Of a stretch of 64,000 nt of DNA, positions 35,300 to 43,924 are shown one piece after another. Where the stretch lies: positions 1-64,000 of the forward strand of contig CAJTPU010000005.1 in NCBI GenBank assembly GCA_910578335.1, given 5' to 3'. The position numbers and the translations under genes were made by a program. The notes under the pieces were generated by a model. The model was given only the letters and a program-made list of their open reading frames with translations. It did not search any database and was not told the origin of the DNA. Positions within the stretch are counted from its first letter, which is position 1; each line of letters starts with the position of its first letter. Source of the stretch: an uncultured Lachnospiraceae bacterium (GTDB lineage Bacteria > Bacillota > Clostridia > Lachnospirales > Lachnospiraceae).

Positions 35300-35553
35300 G
35301 CGGCACACTCCTTTCTGAGCAGTTCCAGCAACGGATGCCAGGGCCTTGTCCCACGCATACGACTGATAATTTTTTTCAAGTCAATTTCCTGCCGATCTAC
35401 CCATTCGTAATCCTCATACTTACCGGCATTTCTTTCGTTTACCGGTCTGTCATGGAATCCATCCGTAATTTTGAAACGTCCCTGGCGCTCTTTTTCGTCT
35501 CTAAAAGCCACATACTGTTTGCTGCCATGGACACAATACCCGACAATCTGCAT
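35296..35553 (-). CDS. Hypothetical phage protein
   Basis: 85 residues, basic, start behind GGGAGGTAGAATGT. Overlaps the Rha gene by 4 bp. No motif recognised. Confidence 0.65.
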   Translation of the reverse strand: MQIVGYCVHGSKQYVAFRDEKERQGRFKITDGFHDRPVNERNAGKYEDYEWVDRQEIDLKKIISRMRGTRPWHPLLELLRKECAA

Positions 35554-35558
35554 ACATT

Positions 35559-36260
35559 CTACCTCCCTTCATACCGGTCATGAATAGAAATCGGATACTT
35601 AGATTCCGTAACTTCCCTAAAACGGCTGTCTGACGTGTAAAGGAAGTTTCCTCCGGCCATATACCATCGCCGGCTGCAGTATGCCGGCTTGCAGTCAATA
35701 TACTCTTCTCCACATACGTTCCGCCATTCTATGTAGACACACTCCCGGATGTCCTCCGGCTCAGATGGTCCTTTGATCTCTGACAAGATATACAATGTAT
35801 TCCTTGTAGATGAAATACCTCCATTCGTACAATCGCCAAGGTGACTTCTGAAAACCTCAGCTGTCAGGCAAGACTCAACCCTAAAATTGGCACGCATCCA
35901 CCTCTCCACTTCATCTCGGTACTGGCACCTTGTCTGTTTTACTCCCATATACACCAGTTCATTGTCGTACTCTTGAACTTGCCAGTATTTCGCACCTGCC
36001 GGAAGTATCGCCTGCAACTGAATATATTTATCCGTTTCCTTGTCATAGGCTACTTTCTTCACGCACATAGAGCCACTTTTCTCGGCCACGCTCTGCCTGC
36101 TGATGAAATCATCCAGTGCCCTTTCCGCATATCCCTCCGGAATATCTTCCGAATCTGTCGCTACATCCTCCCATTTCCATACGCCATACTTATTGGAAAT
36201 CTCCATCCATGTGCCTTCCAGATGAAGAACAAACCCATCTTTCTCTACCCGCACTGTCAT
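35559..36260 (-). CDS. Hypothetical phage protein
   Basis: 233 residues, mixed alpha/beta, with several Cys in the last 90 residues. No family recognised. GGAGG lies directly before the ATG, while an in-frame GTG two codons later has ideal spacing (7 nt); either may be used. Confidence 0.68.
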   Translation of the reverse strand: MTVRVEKDGFVLHLEGTWMEISNKYGVWKWEDVATDSEDIPEGYAERALDDFISRQSVAEKSGSMCVKKVAYDKETDKYIQLQAILPAGAKYWQVQEYDNELVYMGVKQTRCQYRDEVERWMRANFRVESCLTAEVFRSHLGDCTNGGISSTRNTLYILSEIKGPSEPEDIRECVYIEWRNVCGEEYIDCKPAYCSRRWYMAGGNFLYTSDSRFREVTESKYPISIHDRYEGR

Positions 36261-36496
36261 TCCTCCTGTTCCTTTCTAAGCCTTTCCTGCTCTTTTCTTT
36301 CTTCCAGCATCACGTAATCTGCTATGTGATAGCCATTGATGATGTTCACCGCCGCCAGCTCCGTGAGATTACACCTGGCCTGCAACTCTATCCTCAGCTC
36401 CCGCCGTTCCCCAATATCCTGTAAGCCATTCGGCGGAAGAACTCTGGCTCTGTCTCTATATTCAGTTGCAATCTTCCTGGTAAGCAGCTCAGCCAT
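36257..36496 (-). CDS. Hypothetical phage protein
   Basis: 79 residues, Arg/Glu-rich and helical, ending in a charged tail. Overlaps the following gene as ATGA. Confidence 0.62.
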   Translation of the reverse strand: MAELLTRKIATEYRDRARVLPPNGLQDIGERRELRIELQARCNLTELAAVNIINGYHIADYVMLEERKEQERLRKEQEE

Positions 36497-36684
36497 TATT
36501 TAACCCTTTCCACATAGTCCACACTATCCGTCTGGAAGTCATTCTCTGCACAGAAATCAATCCAGCACTCCAGCAAATCCGGCAGGCTATCCGCATCAAA
36601 CTGCGTTTCATCATCCCCATTAAAACCTATATTGTAGGTGCCGCCTCCCAGAACAACACCTACTGCCGCTTTTCCTAACGTCAT
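36496..36684 (-). CDS. Hypothetical phage protein
   Basis: 62 residues, acidic, with a Gly-rich N-terminal strand (VVLGGGTYNIGF). Coupled to both neighbours by 1- and 4-bp overlaps. Confidence 0.6.
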   Translation of the reverse strand: MTLGKAAVGVVLGGGTYNIGFNGDDETQFDADSLPDLLECWIDFCAENDFQTDSVDYVERVK

Positions 36685-37607
36685 ACTTCTGCCTCCTGCA
36701 GTTTTTCCAGCTGTTCTACCACTTTCTGCAAAGCATACCTGGCATTATTATTGAGCTGTCTCTGCCATGCCTCCTGGCTCGGCGCCCACCGAAATCCATT
36801 ACTTTTCAGCACTTCTCTTACTTCCTGTTCCGGTTTTTCTTCAAACAATAGCTGTAGTCTCATGATCTCGGTATTTTCCACGACCTTGAAGAACTTATTT
36901 TCTGTTTCCAGCGTCCCCTTTTTCTTTGCGGCTCTAAGCTCTTTCAGCCGGCCCTCGATCCGATGGATATTTGCATTATTATTCTGGAGGGCATAGGACG
37001 GATACCCCACTCTTCCACAGAAATCCGGCTCTCTCAAATTCTTTATATCACTCTCCGTATACCCCATACCTTTCAGCAACTCATTCCCCTTTTTTGTGTC
37101 CTTCATCCGGACTGCCTTATTCGCCTCCTTCATCCTGGACTGCATATCTTTCAGATTCTCCAGCTTTGCCTCCAGCTTTTCGATTGCATCCTCGTCTCCA
37201 GACAAAATCAATTCTTTTCCATGCAGGATACTCTCCATCTTGTCAAGGATGCCCTGGACCTCATTGTAAAATTGATGATTCTTCTCCCACGCCTGGTTCT
37301 GCTTTTCTTTCTTCCTTACTGGAAAATTCCCGGCTCCAGAAATCATCACAGACGGACACATGCACCCGATCTGAATATCCCGGTTGATGTACTCGGCCAT
37401 CTTCTTTGAATACCGGCCCGCCATGCTGTATACCCGCTCTGCCTGATCCGGTCTGGCCTGCGCAATCTTCTCAGCCAGCTCGTAAGCCTTATCAACATAA
37501 GCCTTATACGCTGCTGTCTTGCTGCCTTCCTTGTAATCGCTGAACGACATCATGTCGTTGGCCGTCTTAGCCGCCGACTCGTTAATTGAATAATAAACTC
37601 TCTCCAT
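36681..37607 (-). CDS. DUF3560-like phage protein
   Basis: 308 residues. A long helical region (about 10-240) includes a coiled coil (about 118-175). The end GFRWAPSQEAWQRQLNNNARYA (about 274-295) is a motif seen in phage and conjugative-element proteins of the DUF3560 kind. Role unknown. Confidence 0.72.
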   Translation of the reverse strand: MERVYYSINESAAKTANDMMSFSDYKEGSKTAAYKAYVDKAYELAEKIAQARPDQAERVYSMAGRYSKKMAEYINRDIQIGCMCPSVMISGAGNFPVRKKEKQNQAWEKNHQFYNEVQGILDKMESILHGKELILSGDEDAIEKLEAKLENLKDMQSRMKEANKAVRMKDTKKGNELLKGMGYTESDIKNLREPDFCGRVGYPSYALQNNNANIHRIEGRLKELRAAKKKGTLETENKFFKVVENTEIMRLQLLFEEKPEQEVREVLKSNGFRWAPSQEAWQRQLNNNARYALQKVVEQLEKLQEAEV

Positions 37608-37804
37608 TATGCTGATACCTCCAATCTTTCCCTATGCTTTGTCATGCGAACTTCGCACTTTCCGTATGCCTGCAGGTTTTCCCTGTACTCCTTTAAGGAA
37701 CGCTTTGCATCCGTCCTTGTATACTCGCTGTTCTCGACTTCCCAGCCATAACCATAATTGGTCTCAATGTCCCACCGGTCCCTTGTCTTTCTCTGATATG
37801 CCAT
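37607..37804 (-). CDS. Hypothetical phage protein
   Basis: 65 residues, strongly charged, with a segment (YTRTDAKRSLKEYRENL) typical of small phage proteins that copy a DUF-type alpha/beta fold. One-base overlap with the next gene. Confidence 0.6.
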   Translation of the reverse strand: MAYQRKTRDRWDIETNYGYGWEVENSEYTRTDAKRSLKEYRENLQAYGKCEVRMTKHRERLEVSA

Positions 37805-37806
37805 GC

Positions 37807-38115
37807 CTACACCACCTTCAACGAAATAATGATATGCTCTGATGTGAAAACTTTGTTGCTGTCATACAATGTGCAAGTGCCATCCTCAAACTTCCAGAAT
37901 GGTGCCTTGCTCCAGCCCAGGTAAGAGCCACGGCCATTGTTTGCCAGTGTTTCCCGGCTGTCCGGTTTGTCGGGAATGACGCTATAAAATCCAGTGGTAT
38001 CAGCAACATTTACCCTCCTACGCTGTACTACACATTCCTGGCGGGCATGAGCAACAATATCAAACTCCGTTCCCTTTACGAGCGCTCTCTTCAACTGCGC
38101 CAAATTATTGACCAT
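37807..38115 (-). CDS. Hypothetical phage protein
   Basis: 102 residues; predicted beta-rich, with Trp/Phe pairs (LGWSKAPFWKFEDGTCTLYDS). Start behind AAAGGAGGAACAT. No function assigned. Confidence 0.65.
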   Translation of the reverse strand: MVNNLAQLKRALVKGTEFDIVAHARQECVVQRRRVNVADTTGFYSVIPDKPDSRETLANNGRGSYLGWSKAPFWKFEDGTCTLYDSNKVFTSEHIIISLKVV

Positions 38116-38155
38116 ATGTTCCTCCTTTCATGCAAACTCCAAGCCTGCTCTTTTT

Positions 38156-38323
38156 CTATCTCTTTATGTCAGTTCCCTCCTGCTCCCCGCAAATATCCTC
38201 TGCCATCGCAATACACTGATAATACTGCTGCCCTTCCGGGAGCAAGGAATAATCAATATTCCTTTCCACCAGCTGACAAGCTGAACAACCCCTGCACTTC
38301 TTTTCACTTACCGGATAATTCAT
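38156..38323 (-). CDS. Small Cys-rich phage protein
   Basis: 55 residues from an ATG behind GGAGGTATGGGTT. Cysteines at 10, 13, 16, 37 and 45 (KKCRGCSACQ) suggest a metal site. It fills the gap between the 102- and 90-residue genes. Confidence 0.65.
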   Translation of the reverse strand: MNYPVSEKKCRGCSACQLVERNIDYSLLPEGQQYYQCIAMAEDICGEQEGTDIKR

Positions 38324-38335
38324 AACCCATACCTC

Positions 38336-38608
38336 CTATGCAAAAATTCTTTCTATCTCTGACCGTCTACAGCGGATCATTGTCATTGCCGTAACCTTGT
38401 CAACCTGGCCGGATGTGATGCTGACAATTCTATCTGCGGTCTGGTTGAGTAGCTTATACAGTCTCTCATAAATAGCGTCTGCCTCCTTCTCAAACCGTTC
38501 TGACTTCTCCAAATCGAAATGTTCATCTTCCAGCCAATACTCCGACTGATCCTGGGCCTTATCCATTTCTTTTTCCAGAACCTTTATCTTTCTCAGCAAC
38601 TCCTTCAT
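38336..38608 (-). CDS. Hypothetical coiled-coil phage protein
   Basis: 90 residues, nearly all helical, with heptad-like leucines in the first 60. Start behind AAGGAGTTCTTGGG. It is preceded by the parS-like site and operator C. Confidence 0.65.
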   Translation of the reverse strand: MKELLRKIKVLEKEMDKAQDQSEYWLEDEHFDLEKSERFEKEADAIYERLYKLLNQTADRIVSITSGQVDKVTAMTMIRCRRSEIERIFA

Positions 38609-38640
38609 CCCAAGAACTCCTTCTCGTTTATGCGTATTTT

Positions 38641-38656
38641 TGTTTCACGTGAAACT
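38641..38656. promoter_or_regulatory. parS-like centromere site
   Basis: TGTTTCACGTGAAACT matches the nearly universal bacterial parS consensus TGTTTCACGTGAAACA at 15 of 16 positions and holds a perfect 14-bp palindrome. It lies in an intergenic gap of the prophage. It could bind host Spo0J or the phage ParB-like protein. Confidence 0.75.
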
Positions 38657-38668
38657 CTCAACTGCGAG
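38655..38668. promoter_or_regulatory. Phage operator-like site C
   Basis: CTCTCAACTGCGAG, one change from the operator in the two 76-bp repeats (allowing C/T at the first position). It abuts the parS-like site and shares its flank with site D. Confidence 0.5.
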
Positions 38669-38690
38669 CTTTTCGGGTAAAAAAATATAC

Positions 38691-38975
38691 CTACTCCCAA
38701 TCCAGCTCCATAAGCTCCTGGGCCTGCTTTTCATATCCATTACTCTTCAAAAGCCAGAGGTCAAACTGGATTGCCACATCATCCAAAGAAATGCCGCATT
38801 CATTGAGGCTGTAAACCTCGTCCACTACCTCATGTACCATATCAATGTTTTTGCTTGCAACCATTGCTGTTACGATACCCTGTACTTTCGTCTGGCCCAA
38901 CTTCCAAGCTGGGGACTCCATATCATGGCTATCTCTCTCGCTCAGCGCTGCTCTGTAATCGTTCATACTATACAC
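38691..38975 (-). CDS. Hypothetical phage protein
   Basis: 94 residues, acidic and helical. Probable GTG start 8 nt behind AAGGAGG; an in-frame ATG three codons later is the alternative. Confidence 0.65.
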   Translation of the reverse strand: MYSMNDYRAALSERDSHDMESPAWKLGQTKVQGIVTAMVASKNIDMVHEVVDEVYSLNECGISLDDVAIQFDLWLLKSNGYEKQAQELMELDWE

Positions 38976-38988
38976 AATCCTTACCTCC

Positions 38989-39231
38989 TTAGCATTTGGT
39001 TCCTCTGAAATTCATTTCAGTATCAAAGAAATACTTCGTGCAGTTCTTGCCCCACAAAGTATAGATTCCATCGCTGAAATCGGTTCTTGCACGATAATCA
39101 TTTACAGCGTCAGAAAAATCAAAACCGGCCTCTTCACAAATATCTGCGTGAAGCTCTAATGCAAGATGTGCAAAACTGTATGTATTTCCTTCTACCAGCA
39201 GTTCCTTTTCATACTTTTTTAATGCTCTCAT
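38989..39231 (-). CDS. Hypothetical phage protein, first gene after promoter P1
   Basis: 80 residues from the ATG behind GGAGGAAGTCAAA. The longer in-frame reading upstream is excluded because it runs through the P1 promoter. No motif recognised. Confidence 0.68.
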   Translation of the reverse strand: MRALKKYEKELLVEGNTYSFAHLALELHADICEEAGFDFSDAVNDYRARTDFSDGIYTLWGKNCTKYFFDTEMNFRGTKC

Positions 39232-39254
39232 TTTGACTTCCTCCGTGTTTGGTG

Positions 39255-39330
39255 ATTTGTTTTGTTTGATTATGTATATATTATACTTCGCAACTGCGAG
39301 TTTGTCAATAGTTTTACTTCTCAAAATGCA
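39255..39330 (-). promoter_or_regulatory. Promoter P1 with operator, 76-bp repeat copy 1
   Basis: Perfect sigma-A promoter on the minus strand: TTGACA (39303-39308), 17 nt, TATAAT (39280-39285). The spacer is filled by the dyad TTCGCAACTGCGAG (39287-39300), so a bound repressor would block polymerase. The entire 76 bp recurs identically at 47588-47663. It drives the genes from 39231 leftwards. Confidence 0.9.
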
Positions 39331-39337
39331 GTTTTTT

Positions 39338-39682
39338 TCATTTTTTTCGCAAAATAATCTCGTATCCGAGAGCCTCTGCCATCCTGTAAAAACTGTCATA
39401 CCGCATATTCACGGTCCCACGGTTCAGCATTTGGCTGACATTCTGCCTTACGCATCCCATCCTTTCTGCAAGCTCTTTCTGGTTCACCTTTTCTTTCTCC
39501 ATAATCCGCAGAATTACTTCTGCTGCATTGGCTCCGTTGAACTCTCCTTCCAGCTTTCTAACTGCTTCATTCAAAGCCTCTGCATCCATTTTCCATATAC
39601 TCTCCGGATCGTCCTTATCTATCATGCTTTCGCAATGAGACGCAAGGCTTTCCATCTGACTGATGATTTCTCTCATAGACAT
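39338..39682 (-). CDS. XRE-type helix-turn-helix regulator
   Basis: About 114 residues. The C-terminal Cro/CI-type helix-turn-helix has VNQKELAERMGCVRQNVSQML (about 66-86); the N-terminal half is acidic and helical. It is encoded directly upstream of promoter P1 and is a candidate for binding the shared operator. Start ATG behind AAGGATTGAGT; a TTG two codons earlier overlaps the upstream stop. Confidence 0.8.
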   Translation of the reverse strand: MSMREIISQMESLASHCESMIDKDDPESIWKMDAEALNEAVRKLEGEFNGANAAEVILRIMEKEKVNQKELAERMGCVRQNVSQMLNRGTVNMRYDSFYRMAEALGYEIILRKK

Positions 39683-39684
39683 AC

Positions 39685-40497
39685 TCAATCCTTCACTTCC
39701 TCTCTCTTTCTCCGTGCCGCTACTTTCATCCTGGCAACCGTCACTCCGACTTTGGTAAACTCCGCATCGGAAAACCGTAGGCTGCTCCGGTTCAATTCCA
39801 GGTTCTCACGGTTATCCATTAACACCAGATTTTCAATTTCGCAGTTATCCTTATTGCCATCCAGAAAACTCACCATCTTCCCTTCTGGAATCGGGCCATT
39901 ATGTTTCTCCCACACTGCCCGGTGAACAAATTCAAAGCGCTCCCTCTGTGTACCATGCTCCTGCACTTTCCGAACAAGATAACCATCAGTGGTGTGGGTA
40001 TATTCTCCGACCTCCATGTGATTTGCCGGGACATTCCCCTTGTGGAACATTGTCGCCTTACACTTCTCATACTGTTCTGGACTCATTTTCTTACCCTTAT
40101 TTACAGGCTCATTCCCTTTCTGAAACCGGCAGTCAAGGCCGCTGGCTATATCATGATTCTTTTTATAGGCTCTGCATTGTGCAGTAGAAAACTCAATTCC
40201 GAAATGTTCGGAAACAGCTCTTGCGATTTCTCCTGCCTCTTTACCTCTGGCAATACTCCGGATATAATCCTCCATTCCTGCCGGGTATTTGGCTGAGTAT
40301 CCTTTGGGATTTCCTCCCGGCGTCCCGCTCTTAAAACCATACCGGCTCTTTGCTCCCTTAATAATGCTCTCTGTAAATACCATGCCATACTTCTTATCAA
40401 ATCCTTGCTGGTTGATAAGAAGAGTTAACTCCTTTGTGGTCCGGCCTGCTGTGTTCTCACGCATCCAGTCCACTACTTCTACCGGCCATTTCCACAT
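39685..40497 (-). CDS. HNH endonuclease
   Basis: 270 residues. The HNH module lies at about 190-235 (FVHRAVWEKHNGPIPEG ... FLDGNKDNCEIENLVLM), typical of phage free-standing HNH enzymes. Upstream is a DNA-binding-like region with GNEPVNKGKKMS (about 128), seen in such nucleases. It may be a homing nuclease or aid packaging; no intron is visible. Confidence 0.85.
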   Translation of the reverse strand: MWKWPVEVVDWMRENTAGRTTKELTLLINQQGFDKKYGMVFTESIIKGAKSRYGFKSGTPGGNPKGYSAKYPAGMEDYIRSIARGKEAGEIARAVSEHFGIEFSTAQCRAYKKNHDIASGLDCRFQKGNEPVNKGKKMSPEQYEKCKATMFHKGNVPANHMEVGEYTHTTDGYLVRKVQEHGTQRERFEFVHRAVWEKHNGPIPEGKMVSFLDGNKDNCEIENLVLMDNRENLELNRSSLRFSDAEFTKVGVTVARMKVAARRKREEVKD

Positions 40498-40500
40498 CCA

Positions 40501-40761
40501 TCAAATACCCCCCCGAACTTCCAGCATTTCCGGTACGGTTTTCTTTCTGTCATACCCATACTCGTCCATGTGCTGCATTGCTTTCAGTTGTAGCTCCCCG
40601 GTCTTAATAATCTGCTCACCGACCTTCGCCATAGCCTCCGATCTTCTGATTTCTGCCTCCAGTTCATCGCCCTTCAAATCTTCATCACCCAACTTCTCCA
40701 GCTGAGCAAACAGATGATTGTTCAAATCTCCGAGCGTATTCTTCACCATGCTCACCATCAT
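40501..40761 (-). CDS. Hypothetical phage protein
   Basis: Up to 86 residues, helical. Several starts are possible (ATG ATG GTG ... ATG right behind AAGGAGG); GTG at codon 3 or ATG at codon 5 is better spaced. Overlaps its upstream neighbour. Confidence 0.6.
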   Translation of the reverse strand: MMVSMVKNTLGDLNNHLFAQLEKLGDEDLKGDELEAEIRRSEAMAKVGEQIIKTGELQLKAMQHMDEYGYDRKKTVPEMLEVRGGI

Positions 40762-41080
40762 CCTCCTTCCAGTTTCCTTTTGCCTCCAGGAATCGTCCGA
40801 CCATTTCTTCGGATGTCATATCTACAGTCGGCTCAGCATCAGTTGGCACGAATCCGTCTCGTCCCATCTCGAACCAACAGTGATCGTCCTCCGTCCATTC
40901 ACCGAATCTTTCCTCTGGAAGTCCTACCTGCTTTGGGATGAAATACTCTCTACAGTCAAGGCACCCCATTATAATTTCAATCTGATGCTCAGTCATGGGG
41001 CCTGCAATAACTGCCTCATTCGGCATCTTATAGTTACTTCCGTCCCGGTACAGATAACTGATCCTCGTATTCACCTTCAT
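40685..41080 (-). CDS. Hypothetical phage protein
   Basis: 131 residues, acidic. GGAGGA touches the ATG, and GTG at codon 3 has ideal spacing. No family recognised. Confidence 0.65.
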   Translation of the reverse strand: MKVNTRISYLYRDGSNYKMPNEAVIAGPMTEHQIEIIMGCLDCREYFIPKQVGLPEERFGEWTEDDHCWFEMGRDGFVPTDAEPTVDMTSEEMVGRFLEAKGNWKEDDGEHGEEYARRFEQSSVCSAGEVG

Positions 41081-41655
41081 TCCTCCTTACATTCAAAAGA
41101 ATACATATTTTGATCGCACTCCGGACAATAGTACGGATATTCCTTTCTCAACTCTGCATCATTTTCTTCCTGGACCTCGGAGCCGCACCGCCTGCAGATT
41201 ACCTTCCGATGCCCTCCGAACATCAGATATGCTACTCCCTTGGAATGCCTTTCATCAAACCAATGCCAGATGTCCTCCCTAAAGGTTCCAGCTTTCCATC
41301 CTCTCCAGTCCTCTTCTATACATTCTGTTTCCGGATTCATGGGAACCCTCCCAAATTCTGTCCACAGGGCTTTCAGCCCTTCGTCTTTCTTCTCCTGTAA
41401 TCCATCGAAAATCTCGACATACATATCTTCCTCGTACAGTTCTGGGTCCATCCCATTTTTCTCGAAACTTTCCTTGTCAGCTGTTGGAGCCAGCGGACAG
41501 GAAAAGGCATAGCAATATCCTACTTCTTTTCCGGCAATCTTCTCAGTTGCTGCCTCTGGGTGCCTACAATTATGACCTCCGTTACAGAATGGCTCATGCC
41601 GATATGCGAACCCGCACTTTCCCTCAAATTCATCTACATGCAAAATTTCAGCCAT
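41077..41655 (-). CDS. Zinc-ribbon phage protein
   Basis: 192 residues. N-terminal Cys/His segment (FCNGGHNCRH) and a C-terminal zinc ribbon (CRRCG ... CPECD). The start is the ATG behind GGAGGGGTGATGGA; the longer frame upstream overlaps the next gene and lacks a site. Probably a structural zinc protein, function unknown. Confidence 0.72.
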   Translation of the reverse strand: MAEILHVDEFEGKCGFAYRHEPFCNGGHNCRHPEAATEKIAGKEVGYCYAFSCPLAPTADKESFEKNGMDPELYEEDMYVEIFDGLQEKKDEGLKALWTEFGRVPMNPETECIEEDWRGWKAGTFREDIWHWFDERHSKGVAYLMFGGHRKVICRRCGSEVQEENDAELRKEYPYYCPECDQNMYSFECKEE

Positions 41656-41671
41656 TCCATCACCCCTCCCA

Positions 41672-42445
41672 TCAGTCGCATCCATGGCAGGTATCACAAT
41701 CCTTGTGCTGCCAGTTTCCATCTTCATTACGCTCCAGGCATTCACTCTCGCCCCAGCACTTGATGTATGCCTCATAAGCCTCATTACTGCATGAATCGTA
41801 GTAATCACCGTCAACAATCTGGCCTCCCCGATAAACCCTATGGCCATCATTGCTGCCCATATCTTCATCTGCCCACCAGTGTTCAATCGTTGCCTCCGGA
41901 TACATTTCGGACAGTTTCAGCATAACCGGTTCCGGATTAGACCAGGCTGTCTCAAAGATGATCGTGTCCTCTCCAGCCTGCTCATTGGAATACGCATTCC
42001 ACTTAGTTCCCCAATGCTCAATACACCAGTCGTACCAAGTAGCGTGTCCATAATTCCTGATATTTGACACATATGTTTGCCCTTTCTTGAATAACTCTTC
42101 TCTTTCCCATGCAGACATATCATGTGCATTTTCAAACACTCTCATAAATACTTCTTTGGCCCAGGAACCCTTGCTAAAACGATTGTTCACCTTCTTATCA
42201 ACCAGCTCCTTATCTTCCTCCTTAATTGCTCTTAGAGGCAGTGTGCATTTATCCGTCACATAGTAAACAATCGCCTCGTCTGTCATGCTGCCGCTCTCAA
42301 TATTCAAGCTCTCCGGCATCGGGATTATCTTGTTGAAATCAAAACAGGTTACATTCCTTTTCTCGTACTCGTCATACTCCGTCTTGAACAACGGTAACTT
42401 CGTGATCCCTTCCATCTTTACAATATTCTTTACATGATTCGGCAT
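41672..42445 (-). CDS. Api92-like protein, ferredoxin-like domain (DUF1281)
   Basis: 257 residues. Starts MPNHVKNIVKMEG and holds FNKIIPMPESL and GHATWYDWCIEHWGTKWNAY, the features of Api92-type phage and plasmid proteins. The domain is named for its ferredoxin-like fold, not for an iron-sulfur cluster. Role unknown. Start behind AAAGGAGAATTGATT. Confidence 0.82.
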   Translation of the reverse strand: MPNHVKNIVKMEGITKLPLFKTEYDEYEKRNVTCFDFNKIIPMPESLNIESGSMTDEAIVYYVTDKCTLPLRAIKEEDKELVDKKVNNRFSKGSWAKEVFMRVFENAHDMSAWEREELFKKGQTYVSNIRNYGHATWYDWCIEHWGTKWNAYSNEQAGEDTIIFETAWSNPEPVMLKLSEMYPEATIEHWWADEDMGSNDGHRVYRGGQIVDGDYYDSCSNEAYEAYIKCWGESECLERNEDGNWQHKDCDTCHGCD

Positions 42446-42461
42446 AATCAATTCTCCTTTC

Positions 42462-42806
42462 TTAGCTCAGCTCTTCCCATTCGCTGACATACATTGTTAT
42501 CATTCTTCTCTTCATAACCGCTCTGCTGGTATCGTAACGATTGCCAAACCAGCCATTTTTCACACTCTCATTAAACCTGTTCCTGGCAAGCAGTTCGGAT
42601 TGCATTGGCCTGCCAGTCTGTTCATATTCCCCCTTCTCCAAATTCCAGGAGAACATAGCATACTCATATTCGCTGGTGCCTGCCTCCAAGACCGCCATAG
42701 CGAACCCTATAGCCTCCATTACCTTTGCATCTGGAGAAAGTTGCCTGCTGTTCTTTAAGAACTCTGCATGAGACTTTAGCGTTGCCGCAGCCTCTTTCTT
42801 ATCCAT
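42462..42806 (-). CDS. Hypothetical phage protein
   Basis: 114 residues, helical, from the ATG behind CAGGGGGAATGAGTGCG. It overlaps no other gene once this start is used. No motif recognised. Confidence 0.6.
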   Translation of the reverse strand: MDKKEAAATLKSHAEFLKNSRQLSPDAKVMEAIGFAMAVLEAGTSEYEYAMFSWNLEKGEYEQTGRPMQSELLARNRFNESVKNGWFGNRYDTSRAVMKRRMITMYVSEWEELS

Positions 42807-42811
42807 CGCAC

Positions 42812-43099
42812 TCATTCCCCCTGTTCTTCCAGGCACTCCGTAATCAGCTCACGAATAATATCCATCAGCTTTTCAACGGCAGTAGGCTCCTTTTCTGTTC
42901 TGTTGGCTGCCCCTACGCTTTTTACAGCATTGGCTATTCCCATTCCCTCAAAGCACTCCTTGCAAAGCGTCAGCTTTGCACATTCACACTGATCGTAACC
43001 GGTATAGCTTTTTCTGGGGAAAGAAATTTGAACAATCTTTTTCTCCCTGTCCTCGCCCGGAATCTCTTTCTTGCACTTATCACAATATTCCTTAATCAC
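42812..43099 (-). CDS. Small zinc-finger-like phage protein
   Basis: 95 residues from GTG behind GGAGGCGAGAAAA. Cys pairs CDKCKKEI and CECAKLTLCKECFEGM (about 7-50) suggest a treble-clef or zinc-ribbon site. Resembles small phage proteins with a heat-shock-like zinc motif. Confidence 0.65.
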   Translation of the reverse strand: MIKEYCDKCKKEIPGEDREKKIVQISFPRKSYTGYDQCECAKLTLCKECFEGMGIANAVKSVGAANRTEKEPTAVEKLMDIIRELITECLEEQGE

Positions 43100-43112
43100 T
43101 TTTCTCGCCTCC

Positions 43113-43541
43113 TTATCCTTCGATGTTGAACCCGGTATAGTCCATAAGGTCCTGCATTTCCTGCTCAAATATTTCCTCGTAAAGCCTCTTCTTGCTGCTG
43201 TCACAGTTCAAATGTGTATCAAGGCAATTTACATAAAAAGTAAAATCGTTCTGAGGTCTGAGGTCATGCTGGCGAATCGCCTCCAGCTGCTCATATCCTG
43301 CCTCTGTCAACGTCCCCTCATATTCTTCAGTCTCCAGCCTTTTCCGTGCCGCCTTGACATCCTCATTCATGCGAAATATACCTTCTCGGAAGATTTCCGC
43401 CATGATTCCGTTTAGGGTAATCTCCTGCCCTTCAAACCGCATCTGCTCTACTATCTTAAACATATCTGCACCTGCATCATCCAGCAGGTTCAAATCATCA
43501 GTACCGCAATCCAGCACCGCTCTGATTAAATCATTTCTCAT
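43113..43541 (-). CDS. Hypothetical phage protein
   Basis: 142 residues, acidic and mostly helical; start behind AGGAGGTGGCAT. No function assigned. Confidence 0.68.
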   Translation of the reverse strand: MRNDLIRAVLDCGTDDLNLLDDAGADMFKIVEQMRFEGQEITLNGIMAEIFREGIFRMNEDVKAARKRLETEEYEGTLTEAGYEQLEAIRQHDLRPQNDFTFYVNCLDTHLNCDSSKKRLYEEIFEQEMQDLMDYTGFNIEG

Positions 43542-43551
43542 ATGCCACCTC

Positions 43552-43842
43552 CTACAAATAAGATTTTCCGTATCTCTTCCGGAACTCTTCCCTTGTCCCG
43601 ATCCTGCTTTCAAAGATTGCCTGCCCCAGCATCTTTGACAATTTCTCTGCCATCGGATTATCATGGACCCGGTTCAGCTTATCTCCCATGTTATGGCAGT
43701 TATTGCAGGTAGGAACCTTCAACCCATCCTTTTCGCTCAGCTCTCTGCCGGCTGTACCGAAGATTAAGTGATGCTCTCCCTCTGCCTGTCTGCCACAGAA
43801 AAAACAAATCTCCTTGTAATCCGTTACAATGCTCTTGCTCAT
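43552..43842 (-). CDS. HNH-like endonuclease, short
   Basis: 96 residues. CFFCG and CNNCHN pairs flank EGEHHLIFGTAGREL, the zinc-bound HNH core. This compact type is frequent in Firmicutes phages and may act in recombination or packaging. Confidence 0.75.
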   Translation of the reverse strand: MSKSIVTDYKEICFFCGRQAEGEHHLIFGTAGRELSEKDGLKVPTCNNCHNMGDKLNRVHDNPMAEKLSKMLGQAIFESRIGTREEFRKRYGKSYL

Positions 43843-43851
43843 ATCTGCCTC

Positions 43852-43914
43852 CTATTTCCTCTTCTTTTCAACTCCCATGAATATCAAAAATGCCAATACC
43901 ACCACTGCCGCCAT
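43852..43914 (-). CDS. 20-residue membrane peptide
   Basis: ATG behind GGAGGCAAGTT. The product is a single hydrophobic helix (AAVVVLAFLIFMG) with the charged end EKKRK. Too short for family assignment. Confidence 0.45.
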   Translation of the reverse strand: MAAVVVLAFLIFMGVEKKRK

Positions 43915-43924
43915 AACTTGCCTC

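Noticed and set aside
39232..39399. N-terminal extension of the 80-residue gene after P1
   Set aside because: It contains the P1 promoter and the same 76 bp as P2, and the internal ATG has a perfect ribosome site.
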